Shown here one piece after another: positions 52,192 to 60,412 of a DNA stretch of 62,955 nucleotides (its first letter is position 1; each line of letters opens with the position of its first letter). The stretch lies in the NCBI GenBank assembly GCA_023300545.1, contig JALZVT010000050.1:1-62955 (forward strand), written 5' to 3'. The position numbers and the translations under genes are program-made. This DNA comes from Pseudomonadales bacterium. Its GTDB lineage: Bacteria; Pseudomonadota; Gammaproteobacteria; Pseudomonadales; Azotimanducaceae. The notes under the pieces are model-generated. The model did no database searches and was not told the origin of the DNA. It saw only the letters and a list, made by a program, of their open reading frames with translations.

Positions 52192-53277
52192 TCAGAGAGT
52201 TTGAGACCCAACAAGGGCGCGAAAGTTCGACTTACTGAGCCCGTACACCCGCGGCAGGGCAGCAAGACAGGCCGTCGACCGGCTACGTAGAAAGTCAGTC
52301 AATGATTCGACCAACTGCGGCCATTCAAGCGTCGCTGACTTTCGTCGCTTGGCCCCAGCCGCGCCCCCAAGCACCTTCCACAGCCCGAGAATGTCCAGAG
52401 TGCCCTGCAGCAGCCCCTCTAGCTCTCGCGCCTGAGTTTGCAGCTGCGCCAAGTCACTGTGTTCCGCCTCGAACCCTGCACCCAAAAGCTCCAGCTGCAC
52501 CACAACTGACGCATGCCAACGCAGCAAATCCGCCAGTTCCGCCGGTCGCAAGATATCGCCATCGGCTTCGGTGTGGGCGCGCAAGACACCCCGAGCACGC
52601 TTCCGAGCCTGGCTGTAGGTGTCAAGCAAGCCCCGGTCTGCCAACAACCGATTGGCTAAGTCTGAGGTGTCAACGATGCGCCACGCAGAGGCCTCGCTGT
52701 GCAACAGCTCGACACACTGCTGGGACTGGGTTTGCGCGCTGACCATCAGGCCCGAACCGACAGACACCGGCGTAGAACCGATATCGCTGCGCTCCACTCG
52801 CTCCTCACAGGCCCGAATTTGCGCCTCATCCATCGCCACCAGCCGCCCTCGAACCGGTAACAACAGCTGCCCGTTTGGGTCAGCCAACACGCCAACGGGC
52901 AACAAACCTATCATTTCCTGGGCCGTTTCCAGTAACGATCGCGCGGCGGGCAAGGTCCGCCCAAGCAGCTGCAATCGACGTTCGCGCGCCATTGCCTCTG
53001 GGTAGGTGCAGATCGGTGCAGCCAGATCGCCACAAGCCCGGATCCGGACCAGCTCACGGTCAATGCCACGCACCGCGTTGGCCGATACCAGCTGCCGCAC
53101 GAGCCCTGCCCGCGGGGCGGCTGCTCTATCGCCAACCGATTCGCTCCCACCCAGATCTAGACTAGGGCCTCGCCAGCCGCTGCGATCACCACGCACCTCG
53201 CAATAGAGATCCGCGCCGCGAATACAGGCCCGCAGAGCTTCGGCAATCATGATCTGTGCGAGGGCACCTGACGGCAT
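52192..53277 (-). CDS. Unknown 361-residue cytoplasmic protein
   Basis: No signal peptide or membrane helix. The N-terminal half has scattered cysteines (ACIRGADLYCEVRGDRSG; RACGDLAAPICTYPEA) and the C-terminal half is helical with coiled-coil character (LAQLQTQARELEGLLQGTLD) and a basic patch (AAGAKRRKSATLEW). I recognise no family. ATG is supported by GAGAGAG just upstream. It precedes the selenoprotein-like gene by 50 bases on the same strand and diverges from the enoyl-CoA hydratase, so it may share a transcript with the redoxin. Confidence 0.8.
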   Translation of the reverse strand: MPSGALAQIMIAEALRACIRGADLYCEVRGDRSGWRGPSLDLGGSESVGDRAAAPRAGLVRQLVSANAVRGIDRELVRIRACGDLAAPICTYPEAMARERRLQLLGRTLPAARSLLETAQEMIGLLPVGVLADPNGQLLLPVRGRLVAMDEAQIRACEERVERSDIGSTPVSVGSGLMVSAQTQSQQCVELLHSEASAWRIVDTSDLANRLLADRGLLDTYSQARKRARGVLRAHTEADGDILRPAELADLLRWHASVVVQLELLGAGFEAEHSDLAQLQTQARELEGLLQGTLDILGLWKVLGGAAGAKRRKSATLEWPQLVESLTDFLRSRSTACLAALPRVYGLSKSNFRALVGSQTL

Positions 53278-53368
53278 CGACTCTCTCGTGAATTAAGGCA
53301 TACAGTTTGACATATTAATGCGGCGCGCGGGCTGTAAACTACAGCCACAATCCTCAGGCAAGCCCCCT

Positions 53369-54154
53369 ATGACCGATCCCGTCATCCAGCTCGAACGCAA
53401 AGGCCCGATCGCCATCGTCACCATGAACCGTCCAGAACACCTGAACGCACTGTCCGCCGAACTGCGCGCCGCCTTCGCCCACACCTTTGACGAACTGGCC
53501 GCCACTCAGAACTGCGAAGTCATTGTGCTCACAGGTGCCGGTCGCGCCTTCACAGCGGGTCTTGACCTAAAGGAATTGGGTGGTGAAAAAGCCGCCGACG
53601 GTAAGGCCAAAGCCGCGATGGCTGAGCGCGATCTTGCAGATGCGATGCGTGCCGCGCCACAGCCCATCATCGGTGCCGTCAACGGTTTTGCGATTACCGG
53701 CGGTTTTGAAATCGCCCTACTGTGTGATTTTCTCATCGCCAGCGAGAACGCAAGCTTTGCCGACACCCACGCCCGGGTTGGCGTTGTTCCGGGCTGGGGC
53801 CTGTCACAACGGCTGCCAAGGTTGGTGGGCATCAATCGCGCCAAAGAATTGAGCCTTACCGGTAACTTTCTACCTGCGCAACAGGCACTCGACTGGGGGC
53901 TCGTGAATCGAGTGGTACCGGCTGCAGAGTTGCTGCCCACCTGCGAAGCGCTGGCCAACGACATTGCCACAACCGACCCTGCTACCCGCAGCGAAGTACT
54001 GCGAATTATGGATGCAGGGTGGCACACCACCCTGACGGAAGGCTTGGCGCTGGAACAGGCCGCCACTAAAGCCCACGACAAAAAACACCGCAGCCCATCC
54101 AAGGTAGCCGAACGACGTAAAGCCATTCAAGATCGGGGCCGCGGCTTTGCCTAA
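53369..54154 (+). CDS. Enoyl-CoA hydratase/isomerase family protein
   Basis: A 261-residue crotonase-fold enzyme (ATG at 53369; the open frame extends to 53318 but the conserved start MTDPVIQLERKGPIAIVTMN fits here). The acyl-CoA oxyanion hole is seen in GAGRAFTAGLDLKELGG and GAVNGFAITGGFEIALLCDF; the first catalytic Glu position of hydratases is not obvious (ADTHARVGVVPGWGLSQRLP), so hydratase versus another crotonase activity is open. It stands alone, away from the acyl-CoA dehydrogenases. Confidence 0.92.
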   Translation: MTDPVIQLERKGPIAIVTMNRPEHLNALSAELRAAFAHTFDELAATQNCEVIVLTGAGRAFTAGLDLKELGGEKAADGKAKAAMAERDLADAMRAAPQPIIGAVNGFAITGGFEIALLCDFLIASENASFADTHARVGVVPGWGLSQRLPRLVGINRAKELSLTGNFLPAQQALDWGLVNRVVPAAELLPTCEALANDIATTDPATRSEVLRIMDAGWHTTLTEGLALEQAATKAHDKKHRSPSKVAERRKAIQDRGRGFA

Positions 54155-54173
54155 GCGAACATCAGTTCTATAA

Positions 54174-55142
54174 CTAGTTGCCGCTCAGTAACCGCTCAGC
54201 CTGACGAGCCGCGCCGATCAGCCCCGGCTCTGGCACATCCACAAAAAACGTGGGAATTTGCTGATTAAACTCAGCAAGCGGCCCACGATCATCAAACCGT
54301 GTGCGAAAATTACTCTGCAAGAAAAATTCCCGGATGCGAGGCAAAATACCGCCAGCCAGATACACCCCACCTCGCGCGCCAGTCGCCAATGCAAAATTAC
54401 CTGCAGCCGTTCCCAGCATTCCGCAGAACATTTCAAGACACTGATGACTAACCGGATCGGCTTCCAGCGCAGCGGCGGTAATTTGTGCGGCGTCAGCATG
54501 CACCGGCCGACTCCCCCAAAGTTGAGACACTGCGCCGTACAAGTTCTCCAGGCCGGGACCACTCACCAGCGACTCAATACGAACATGCCCTAATGACCCA
54601 CGCAGCAAGCCCAGCACCTCCTGTTCCAGTTCATCAACGGGGGCAAAATCGGCGTTACCACCTTCAGAGGCGTACACCTCGTAACCAAGAGTCGTTGACG
54701 GCACAAGATAGGCCATGCCCAACCCCGTGCCCGGACCAAGAACCGCGCAAACGCCTGCTTTGGGTACCTGCAGATCACCCACTGGCGTGACCGCCGTCTC
54801 GGCGCCAATCGCGGCTGCCACCGCCACAAAGTCATTGATCAATAAAAAATCGCAGCCAAAGCGTTTCTGCAAGGTCGCAGCATCGAACTGCAGATTGCCG
54901 TTGGTGAGTGACCCCGTGCGCTGGGCCAGCGTTGCTTGGGACACGGGGCCAGCCAGAGCCAGGGCGGCCGCTACCGGCTTGCAGGCAAAATCGGCCAGCG
55001 CTTGGGCGACCATATCGAGCGAGGAGTCAAAACCCGCGCTCGGATAGTCTTGCCGAGCAAGCTCTGCACCGGTTGATCGGTCTACCAAAGCAAACCGCGC
55101 GTTCGTCCCGCCAATGTCCGCAACCAGTAATGCACTCTGCAG
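54174..55142 (-). CDS. glk: Glucokinase, with non-canonical start codon
   Basis: ATP-dependent glucokinase of the E. coli Glk type, giving glucose-6-phosphate. The essential N-terminal phosphate loop ADIGGTNARFALVD is coded by 55121-55083, upstream of any ATG, GTG or TTG that could start it: the first such codon in frame (TTG 55088) would delete it, and an in-frame TGA lies about 40 bases farther on. CTG at 55142 (322 residues) is the best-placed start; ATT near 55160 is possible. The rest is normal: NDFVAVAAAIG, VLGPGTGLGMAYLV, SEGGNADFAPVDELE and ATGARGGVYLAGGI. It diverges from the first LLM gene. Confidence 0.88.
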   Translation of the reverse strand: MQSALLVADIGGTNARFALVDRSTGAELARQDYPSAGFDSSLDMVAQALADFACKPVAAALALAGPVSQATLAQRTGSLTNGNLQFDAATLQKRFGCDFLLINDFVAVAAAIGAETAVTPVGDLQVPKAGVCAVLGPGTGLGMAYLVPSTTLGYEVYASEGGNADFAPVDELEQEVLGLLRGSLGHVRIESLVSGPGLENLYGAVSQLWGSRPVHADAAQITAAALEADPVSHQCLEMFCGMLGTAAGNFALATGARGGVYLAGGILPRIREFFLQSNFRTRFDDRGPLAEFNQQIPTFFVDVPEPGLIGAARQAERLLSGN

Positions 55143-55194
55143 GGAATCTGTGCTGTTAATATTCTGCGCTCAACAAATACTTGTGGGAGAGGAT

Positions 55195-56136
55195 ATGACA
55201 GTCGGTGCAGGCATTGGTATTGCCAACTTCACGTTTGACGATGCAGATGGCTTTTGGGAGTGGGTGGCGCTGTGTGACAACGGCGGCGTGGACTCCATCT
55301 GGCAAAGCGACCGACTGGTCTCAGCAGACCCGGCTCTCGAATGCATGACCGTGATGGCGGCACTCGCCGGCGCCACCAAGCACCTGAAGTTTGGCATGAA
55401 CGTCGCAAGCCTCGGCTGGCGTGATGCGGTGCTAATGGCAAAAACCTGCGCCACAATTGACTATCTGAGTAACGGCCGATTACTGCCTGCCTTTGGCGTC
55501 GGCAGCGCCCGTTCGCGGGATTTTGTTGGTGCTGGCAAACCCACAAAAGGCCGCGGCAAGCGCACCAACGAGGCAATTCAGATCATGGCGGAGCTGTGGC
55601 GCACGGGCCAATCTAATTTTAGCGGCGACTACTACCAGCTCGACGACGTTAAAATCTCACCTATGCCGGTACAAAAACACCTGCCCCTGTGGCTTGGCGG
55701 TTCCTCCGCGGCCGCCATCGATCGCACCGCGCGCTGGGCGACTGGCTGGCAAGCCGGCATTGAAGCACCCCAAGAGATTGCCCCCGTCATCAGCTCAATC
55801 AAGGCCCGCGCCGCGGAATTCGACAGACACATCGATGACGACCACTTTGGCGCAGGCTTTGCTTTTCGTTTTGGTGAAGCCGATCACCCCGCGGTAACCG
55901 GCTACAGCAAGCTTCTCAGCGAACGATTAGGAAAAGATCCAGCGGGCTTCATCGCTGCCGGCGATGCAACCAGCATCATGGCTTTGCTCGAAAAATTTCA
56001 CGCAGCTGGTGCCCATAAGTTTGTTTTGCGACCTATGGCAACCGGCACCGAAGACATGCTGCAGCAGACCCAACTCATGGTGACAAAGCTGCTACCTCTG
56101 GTTAGCCAGTTAAACGCAGCATCACGCACTGCCTGA
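55195..56136 (+). CDS. LLM-class (F420-type) flavin/deazaflavin oxidoreductase
   Basis: A 313-residue bacterial-luciferase-like TIM barrel (ATG 55195 with GGGAGAGGAT before it; upstream open frame rejected). Motifs are GIANFTFDDADGFWEWV, GVDSIWQSDRL, TIDYLSNGRLLPAFGVGSA and PLWLGGSSAAAIDRTAR. Family members use F420 or FMN; the setting beside F420 biosynthesis genes makes F420 likely. The substrate is unknown. It is convergent with the second LLM gene (12 bases between ends). Confidence 0.9.
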   Translation: MTVGAGIGIANFTFDDADGFWEWVALCDNGGVDSIWQSDRLVSADPALECMTVMAALAGATKHLKFGMNVASLGWRDAVLMAKTCATIDYLSNGRLLPAFGVGSARSRDFVGAGKPTKGRGKRTNEAIQIMAELWRTGQSNFSGDYYQLDDVKISPMPVQKHLPLWLGGSSAAAIDRTARWATGWQAGIEAPQEIAPVISSIKARAAEFDRHIDDDHFGAGFAFRFGEADHPAVTGYSKLLSERLGKDPAGFIAAGDATSIMALLEKFHAAGAHKFVLRPMATGTEDMLQQTQLMVTKLLPLVSQLNAASRTA

Positions 56137-56148
56137 CAAGGGCAACCA

Positions 56149-57063
56149 CTAGCCTTTGAGGCTAGCCAGGAAATCCAGTGTGCGTTCGCGCGCACCGGGT
56201 TCAACATCAATGACGGCCGCATTGAATTCGGTAACGCCAATGTCCCGCAGCCGATCCATCTGGCCGCGCAGATGGTTCTCATCACCAACCAGTGCGATAT
56301 CTGCCGGACCTGCAACACCCTCACGATCAAGCATCGCGCGGTAGCTGGGCAACTGGCCGTAGATAGTTAGGGTTTCCGCAATTTGCGCTTTCGCCTCGTC
56401 GATCTTGGTCGTCAGCGCCATCGGATAACCACCGACCACTGTCGGTTGCGGCTTACCAACCCCGTCAGCTGCAGCAGTGATGTTTTTCACAATATGATCT
56501 TCCATAGTGCGCGGCCCAACCATCCAGGTGGTCGTGCCGTCTGTCATCTCGCCAGCAATTTTCAGCATCAGCGGACCCAAAGCGGCCACCACAAGCGGCA
56601 CTCGCTCTGCTCCCGGAACATCCAGAGTAACTCCCTGCACTTTATATTCTTCGCCTTCGAAATTTGCCGTCTCGCCATTCAACAGCGGTACCAATACGCT
56701 CAGGTATTCGCGCATGTGCCGCGCGGGCTTGGCATAAGACATGCCCAGCATGTTTTCAATAACCACCTGATGCGACAGGCCAATACCCAGTATAAAACGG
56801 TTCCGCGTTGCTGCAGCCGCTGTCAGCGTTTGCTGCGCAATCGCTGTGGGGTGGCGGGGATAGGTTGGCGTAACCGCCGTGCCCAGGCGGATATTCTGTG
56901 ATTCTCGACCGGCGATGGAGAGAGCCGAAATGGCGTCAAAGCCAAAAATATTAGCCATCCACGCGGTATCAAAACCACGCGCATCAAGGTCTTTTACCGT
57001 GTCGACCACGTTATCCAACGTCATCGACGTGCCGTCAGCCCCGATCATCACACCAATTTGCAT
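56149..57063 (-). CDS. LLM-class F420-dependent oxidoreductase
   Basis: A 304-residue luciferase-like protein: MQIGVMIGADGTSMTLDNVV, GFDTAWMANIFGFDAISAL, IRLGTAVTPTYPRHPTAIAQ and FILGIGLSHQVVIENMLGM. The latter patterns resemble the actinobacterial F420-dependent subfamily typified by MSMEG_4879. It diverges from the NADPH:F420 reductase gene across a 215-base region, an arrangement that suggests joint control of F420 use and regeneration. Substrate unknown. Confidence 0.9.
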   Translation of the reverse strand: MQIGVMIGADGTSMTLDNVVDTVKDLDARGFDTAWMANIFGFDAISALSIAGRESQNIRLGTAVTPTYPRHPTAIAQQTLTAAAATRNRFILGIGLSHQVVIENMLGMSYAKPARHMREYLSVLVPLLNGETANFEGEEYKVQGVTLDVPGAERVPLVVAALGPLMLKIAGEMTDGTTTWMVGPRTMEDHIVKNITAAADGVGKPQPTVVGGYPMALTTKIDEAKAQIAETLTIYGQLPSYRAMLDREGVAGPADIALVGDENHLRGQMDRLRDIGVTEFNAAVIDVEPGARERTLDFLASLKG

Positions 57064-57278
57064 CGCGCTATCAACTTCTTGAAAAACCCAATATTAGCGA
57101 ATCGGGCGCTCACAAAGCGAAGGCCACAGATTTTTTCTGCCTACAGCTGCCACGATTCGGGGTCAGAATTCATTTTCACCCCACCTTCGCACCCCTTCCA
57201 TTAACCTCCGGGGTTCTCTATTCCCGCCCTCACCGGCATACTTAATGGTCTATATCAGTGACCAGATGGAAGTAACTC
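57064..57278. promoter_or_regulatory. Divergent promoter region between LLM and npdG genes
   Basis: No gene seen. It holds GGGGTCAGAATTCATTTT (57159-57176), similar to repeats often found near REP-associated transposases, and GGAAG just before the npdG start. I found no convincing -35/-10 pair. Confidence 0.35.
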
Positions 57279-57935
57279 ATGACCACTATTGCAATTCTCG
57301 GCGGCACCGGCGACCTCGGCACAGGGCTCGCGATCCGCTGGTCGAAAGCTGGCCACAACATCATCATCGGGTCACGAACACAGGAAAAGGCTGATGCGGC
57401 CCTGGTTGAACTGAAAAAAATCAGCCCTGATACACCCGCTAAGGCAATGGAAAACGGCGCAGCGGCCGCGGCTGGCGAAATTGTGGTGCTGACCGTGCCT
57501 TTTGCGCACCAACTGTCGACACTCGAGTCCGTCCAAAGCTCGCTCACCGGCAAGATTTTGATCGACGTCACGGTTCCACTGATGCCACCCAAAGTGGGCA
57601 CGGTGCAAATGCCACCCGCTGGCTCTGCTGGTAAGCAGGCCCAAGACTTTCTGGGTGACGATGTCATGGTAGTTACCGCGTTCCAGAACATTGCGGCCCA
57701 CCTGCTGCAGGAAGACGTCAAGATCGAATGTGACGTACTGGTTGCAGGCAACAAGAAAGCGGCACGCGACACGGTGATATCACTGGTTGAGGAAGCAGGC
57801 ATGAACGGCTGGCACGCCGGCCCTATCGAAAACTCCGCCGCTGCAGAAGCGCTGACGTCGATTCTCATTCAGATCAATCGTAAGCACAGCATCTCGCACT
57901 CGGGCCTCAAGATCGTTGGCCAGGAAGACCACTAA
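57279..57935 (+). CDS. npdG: NADPH-dependent F420 reductase
   Basis: A 218-residue Rossmann protein that exchanges hydride between NADP(H) and F420, supplying reduced F420 to LLM-class enzymes. The N-terminal loop is ILGGTGDLGTGLAIRWSKAG and NIIIGSR marks NADP preference; LTVPFAHQLSTLESV, VTVPLMPPKVGTVQ and ALTSILIQINRKH follow, as in archaeal Fno and actinobacterial homologues. It is the first gene of the F420 block, 17 bases before cofE. Confidence 0.93.
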   Translation: MTTIAILGGTGDLGTGLAIRWSKAGHNIIIGSRTQEKADAALVELKKISPDTPAKAMENGAAAAAGEIVVLTVPFAHQLSTLESVQSSLTGKILIDVTVPLMPPKVGTVQMPPAGSAGKQAQDFLGDDVMVVTAFQNIAAHLLQEDVKIECDVLVAGNKKAARDTVISLVEEAGMNGWHAGPIENSAAAEALTSILIQINRKHSISHSGLKIVGQEDH

Positions 57936-57952
57936 AGCGCGGGGGTCCCAGC

Positions 57953-58750
57953 GTGGCTGAAACAGAACTTTCACTGCATGCCGTGCCGGGTGTACCTATG
58001 GTGCAACCCGGCGACGACCTTGCCACGGTGTTACTCACCACTCTCGCTAACGCCGGTTTTGAGCTGCGCGACGGCGACGTTTTAGTGCTTGCCCAAAAGA
58101 TCGTGTCTAAGGCTGAACATCGGCAAATAAATCTTGCTGATGTCACCCCCGGCGACGACGCGATTGCACTGGCTGAAGAAACCGACAAAGACCCGCGCCT
58201 GGTCCAACTTATTCTCGATGAATCAACCGACGTTCTACGGAAAAAGCCTGGCGTATTGATCGTTCGGCACAAGTTAGGGCTGGTGGGCGCAAACGCCGGT
58301 ATCGACCAGTCCAATATCGACCACGACCGCGGCGCTTCTGCCACAGATGCACAGGGTGCCGGTCAAGAAGCTCTGCTGCTGCCGGTTGACCCCGACGAAT
58401 CTGCGCGCAAGCTGATGACGGGCATGAGCAAACACACGGGCAAAACCCTCGGCGTCATTATCTGTGACAGCATGAACAGGCCATGGCGGCTGGGCACTAT
58501 TGGCGGCGCTATTGGCTGTGCTGGCGTCAGTGTTCTCGACGACCATCGCGGCGGCACGGACATCTACGGTCGCGAACTTAAGGTGACCCTGATCAATCGC
58601 GCTGATGCCCTCGCCGGCGCCGCAACCCTGCTCATGGGCGAAACCACAGAAAAGATTCCTCTGGTACTGATTCGCGGTGTTGCACCCTACGCAGGCAACG
58701 ATAGCGCTGCTGATATTCCACGCGATCTCGCGGAAGACATGTTTCGGTGA
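57953..58750 (+). CDS. cofE: Coenzyme F420-0:L-glutamate ligase
   Basis: GTP-dependent ligase adding gamma-linked glutamates to F420-0. It has 265 residues, the single-domain form, without the C-terminal nitroreductase-like domain of actinobacterial FbiB. Motifs: LVLAQKIVSKAEHRQINL, GVLIVRHKLGLVGANAGID, GVIICDSMNRPWRLGTIGG and AGAATLLMGETTEKIPLVL. The start is GTG. It overlaps cofD by 4 bases. Confidence 0.95.
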   Translation: MAETELSLHAVPGVPMVQPGDDLATVLLTTLANAGFELRDGDVLVLAQKIVSKAEHRQINLADVTPGDDAIALAEETDKDPRLVQLILDESTDVLRKKPGVLIVRHKLGLVGANAGIDQSNIDHDRGASATDAQGAGQEALLLPVDPDESARKLMTGMSKHTGKTLGVIICDSMNRPWRLGTIGGAIGCAGVSVLDDHRGGTDIYGRELKVTLINRADALAGAATLLMGETTEKIPLVLIRGVAPYAGNDSAADIPRDLAEDMFR

Positions 58751-59694
58751 GCTCAACGGCAGAAGGCCAGGTCCTCGCCATCACGGGTGGAGTGGGTGGC
58801 GCCAAGCTCGCGCTGGGCCTATCCAAACTACTCACCCCCGATCAAATCAGTTTTGCCGTTAACACGGGCGACGACTTTGACCACCTCGGGCTGCACATCA
58901 GCCCCGACATCGACACACTCACCTACACCCTTGCCGCACTAAGCAATACCGAACTGGGCTGGGGCCGTGCCGACGAAACCTGGCAATTCATCGAAACCCT
59001 CGGCCAACTCGGCGGCGAAAACTGGTTTCGGCTTGGCGACAAAGACATGGCCCTGCACATCCACCGGCGGGCCCTACTTGATGCAGGCCAGAACCTGAGC
59101 GAAGTCACCGCCACAATTACCGCGGCGCTTGGCATAAAGCATCAGGTCTTACCCATGACCAATGACAGCGTACGCACCATTGTGCATACGCAAACTGGTG
59201 ACGCCCTGCCGTTTCAACATTATTTTGTACGCGATCAGTGCGCGCCAGCAGTCGCTCGCTTCGAATTTTCAGGTATCGAAACTGCCGCGCCAAATCCACT
59301 CATCCTGCAGCAGCTAGAAACCTGCCGCGCCCTCATTATTTGCCCCTCCAACCCCTTTGTCAGCGTCGACCCGTTGCTGTCATTACCGGGTATGCGCGCG
59401 GCTATTGCAGAGAGTGGCGTTCCGGTTATCGCCGTGTCGCCCATAGTCAGTGGCATCGCCATCAAAGGTCCCGCAGCCAAAATGATGAGCGAACTGGGCG
59501 TACCCAACACCGCCGTGAGTGTGGCTGAGCACTACGACGATCTCCTGACCGGTTTTGTTCTAGACGAGCAGGATGCCGCTCTCGCAGCTGACATTAACCT
59601 ACCCACGCTTTGTACCCAGAGTGTCATGCGCACTCTGGACGATCGCGTCCAACTCGCCCAAAGTGTGCTCGACTTTATTACCGAACTAAGTTGA
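58747..59694 (+). CDS. cofD: 2-phospho-L-lactate transferase (LPPG:FO transferase)
   Basis: Joins the phospho-(dehydro)lactyl or phosphoglyceryl group from the activated GDP compound to FO, making F420-0 or its analogue (FbiA in actinobacteria). It has 315 residues. Motifs: ITGGVGGAKLALGLSKLL (nucleotide loop), VNTGDDFDHLGLHISPDID, WFRLGDKDMALHI and LIICPSNPFVSVDPLLSLPG. GTG start, overlapping cofE as GTGA; cofC follows after 7 bases. Confidence 0.95.
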   Translation: MSSTAEGQVLAITGGVGGAKLALGLSKLLTPDQISFAVNTGDDFDHLGLHISPDIDTLTYTLAALSNTELGWGRADETWQFIETLGQLGGENWFRLGDKDMALHIHRRALLDAGQNLSEVTATITAALGIKHQVLPMTNDSVRTIVHTQTGDALPFQHYFVRDQCAPAVARFEFSGIETAAPNPLILQQLETCRALIICPSNPFVSVDPLLSLPGMRAAIAESGVPVIAVSPIVSGIAIKGPAAKMMSELGVPNTAVSVAEHYDDLLTGFVLDEQDAALAADINLPTLCTQSVMRTLDDRVQLAQSVLDFITELS

Positions 59695-59701
59695 GCCGTC
59701 T

Positions 59702-60382
59702 ATGTGGGCTATCGTCCCGCTAAAATATTTTGATGATGCCAAATCGCGTCTTGCCGACGTGCTTAGCGCCACTGAGCGCCAGTTGCTGGTGCGCACCATG
59801 GCCCGCGATGTGCTGCGTGCACTGTCGGGATGCTCGATGCTACAGGGGGTGTTGATTAACTCCCGGGAAAGCGAGGTGTTTTCGCTGGCGCAAGAATTCT
59901 CAGCCGAGGTGTTTATTGAGCCGTCAGGCTGCGATCTGTCGCGCAGCGTAACGCTTGCCAGCGAGTGGCTAGAGCGCGAGCGCGGCGCCAACGGCACCCT
60001 CATTGTGCACGCTGACATTCCCCTGGCGACCTCGGCCGACTTCAATACGCTGCTGCAAAACCACCAGCAGCTGAGTTTTGTACCCGATGACGAAGAGCAG
60101 GGCACCAACTGCATCGCGGCCACGCCCCCCAACCCCATCGACTACCGCTACGACGGCAAGAGCTTTGCGCCGCACCTGGCAGCGGCCGAATCCCTCGGCC
60201 TGACCAGCCAGGTGTGCCGAATCGAACGCTTGCAACTGGATATCGACACGCGCGCAGACCTCGAAAAACTGCTCATAGCAGTCAATACAGCACGTGCCGC
60301 AGGCGAGCCTATAGGTGAAACGGGCACATACTTGGAAGCATCGGGTATAGCGCAGCGCCTTGGCACCCCATATAGTGGCTGA
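59702..60382 (+). CDS. cofC: 2-phospho-L-lactate guanylyltransferase family
   Basis: Activates a three-carbon phospho-acid with GTP for CofD. It has 226 residues with the opening WAIVPLKYFDDAKSRLADVL, then LINSRESEVFSL and IVHADIPLATSADFNTLL, typical of CofC/FbiD. Known members differ in substrate: phospholactate in archaea, phosphoenolpyruvate in mycobacteria, 3-phosphoglycerate in Paraburkholderia. Which one is used here cannot be judged by eye. It lies between cofD (7 bases) and fbiC (30 bases). Confidence 0.92.
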   Translation: MWAIVPLKYFDDAKSRLADVLSATERQLLVRTMARDVLRALSGCSMLQGVLINSRESEVFSLAQEFSAEVFIEPSGCDLSRSVTLASEWLERERGANGTLIVHADIPLATSADFNTLLQNHQQLSFVPDDEEQGTNCIAATPPNPIDYRYDGKSFAPHLAAAESLGLTSQVCRIERLQLDIDTRADLEKLLIAVNTARAAGEPIGETGTYLEASGIAQRLGTPYSG

Positions 60383-60412
60383 TGCCTAGCGGGAGCGTCC
60401 CAAGAGAAGTAC

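Noticed and set aside
53506-54126. 206-codon open frame antisense to the enoyl-CoA hydratase gene
   Set aside because: Low-complexity Ser/Arg/Ala translation with no family features; it mirrors a strongly conserved gene in a GC-rich stretch.
57242-57868. 208-codon open frame antisense to npdG
   Set aside because: Ser-rich translation without recognisable motifs, fully covered by the clear NADPH:F420 reductase gene.
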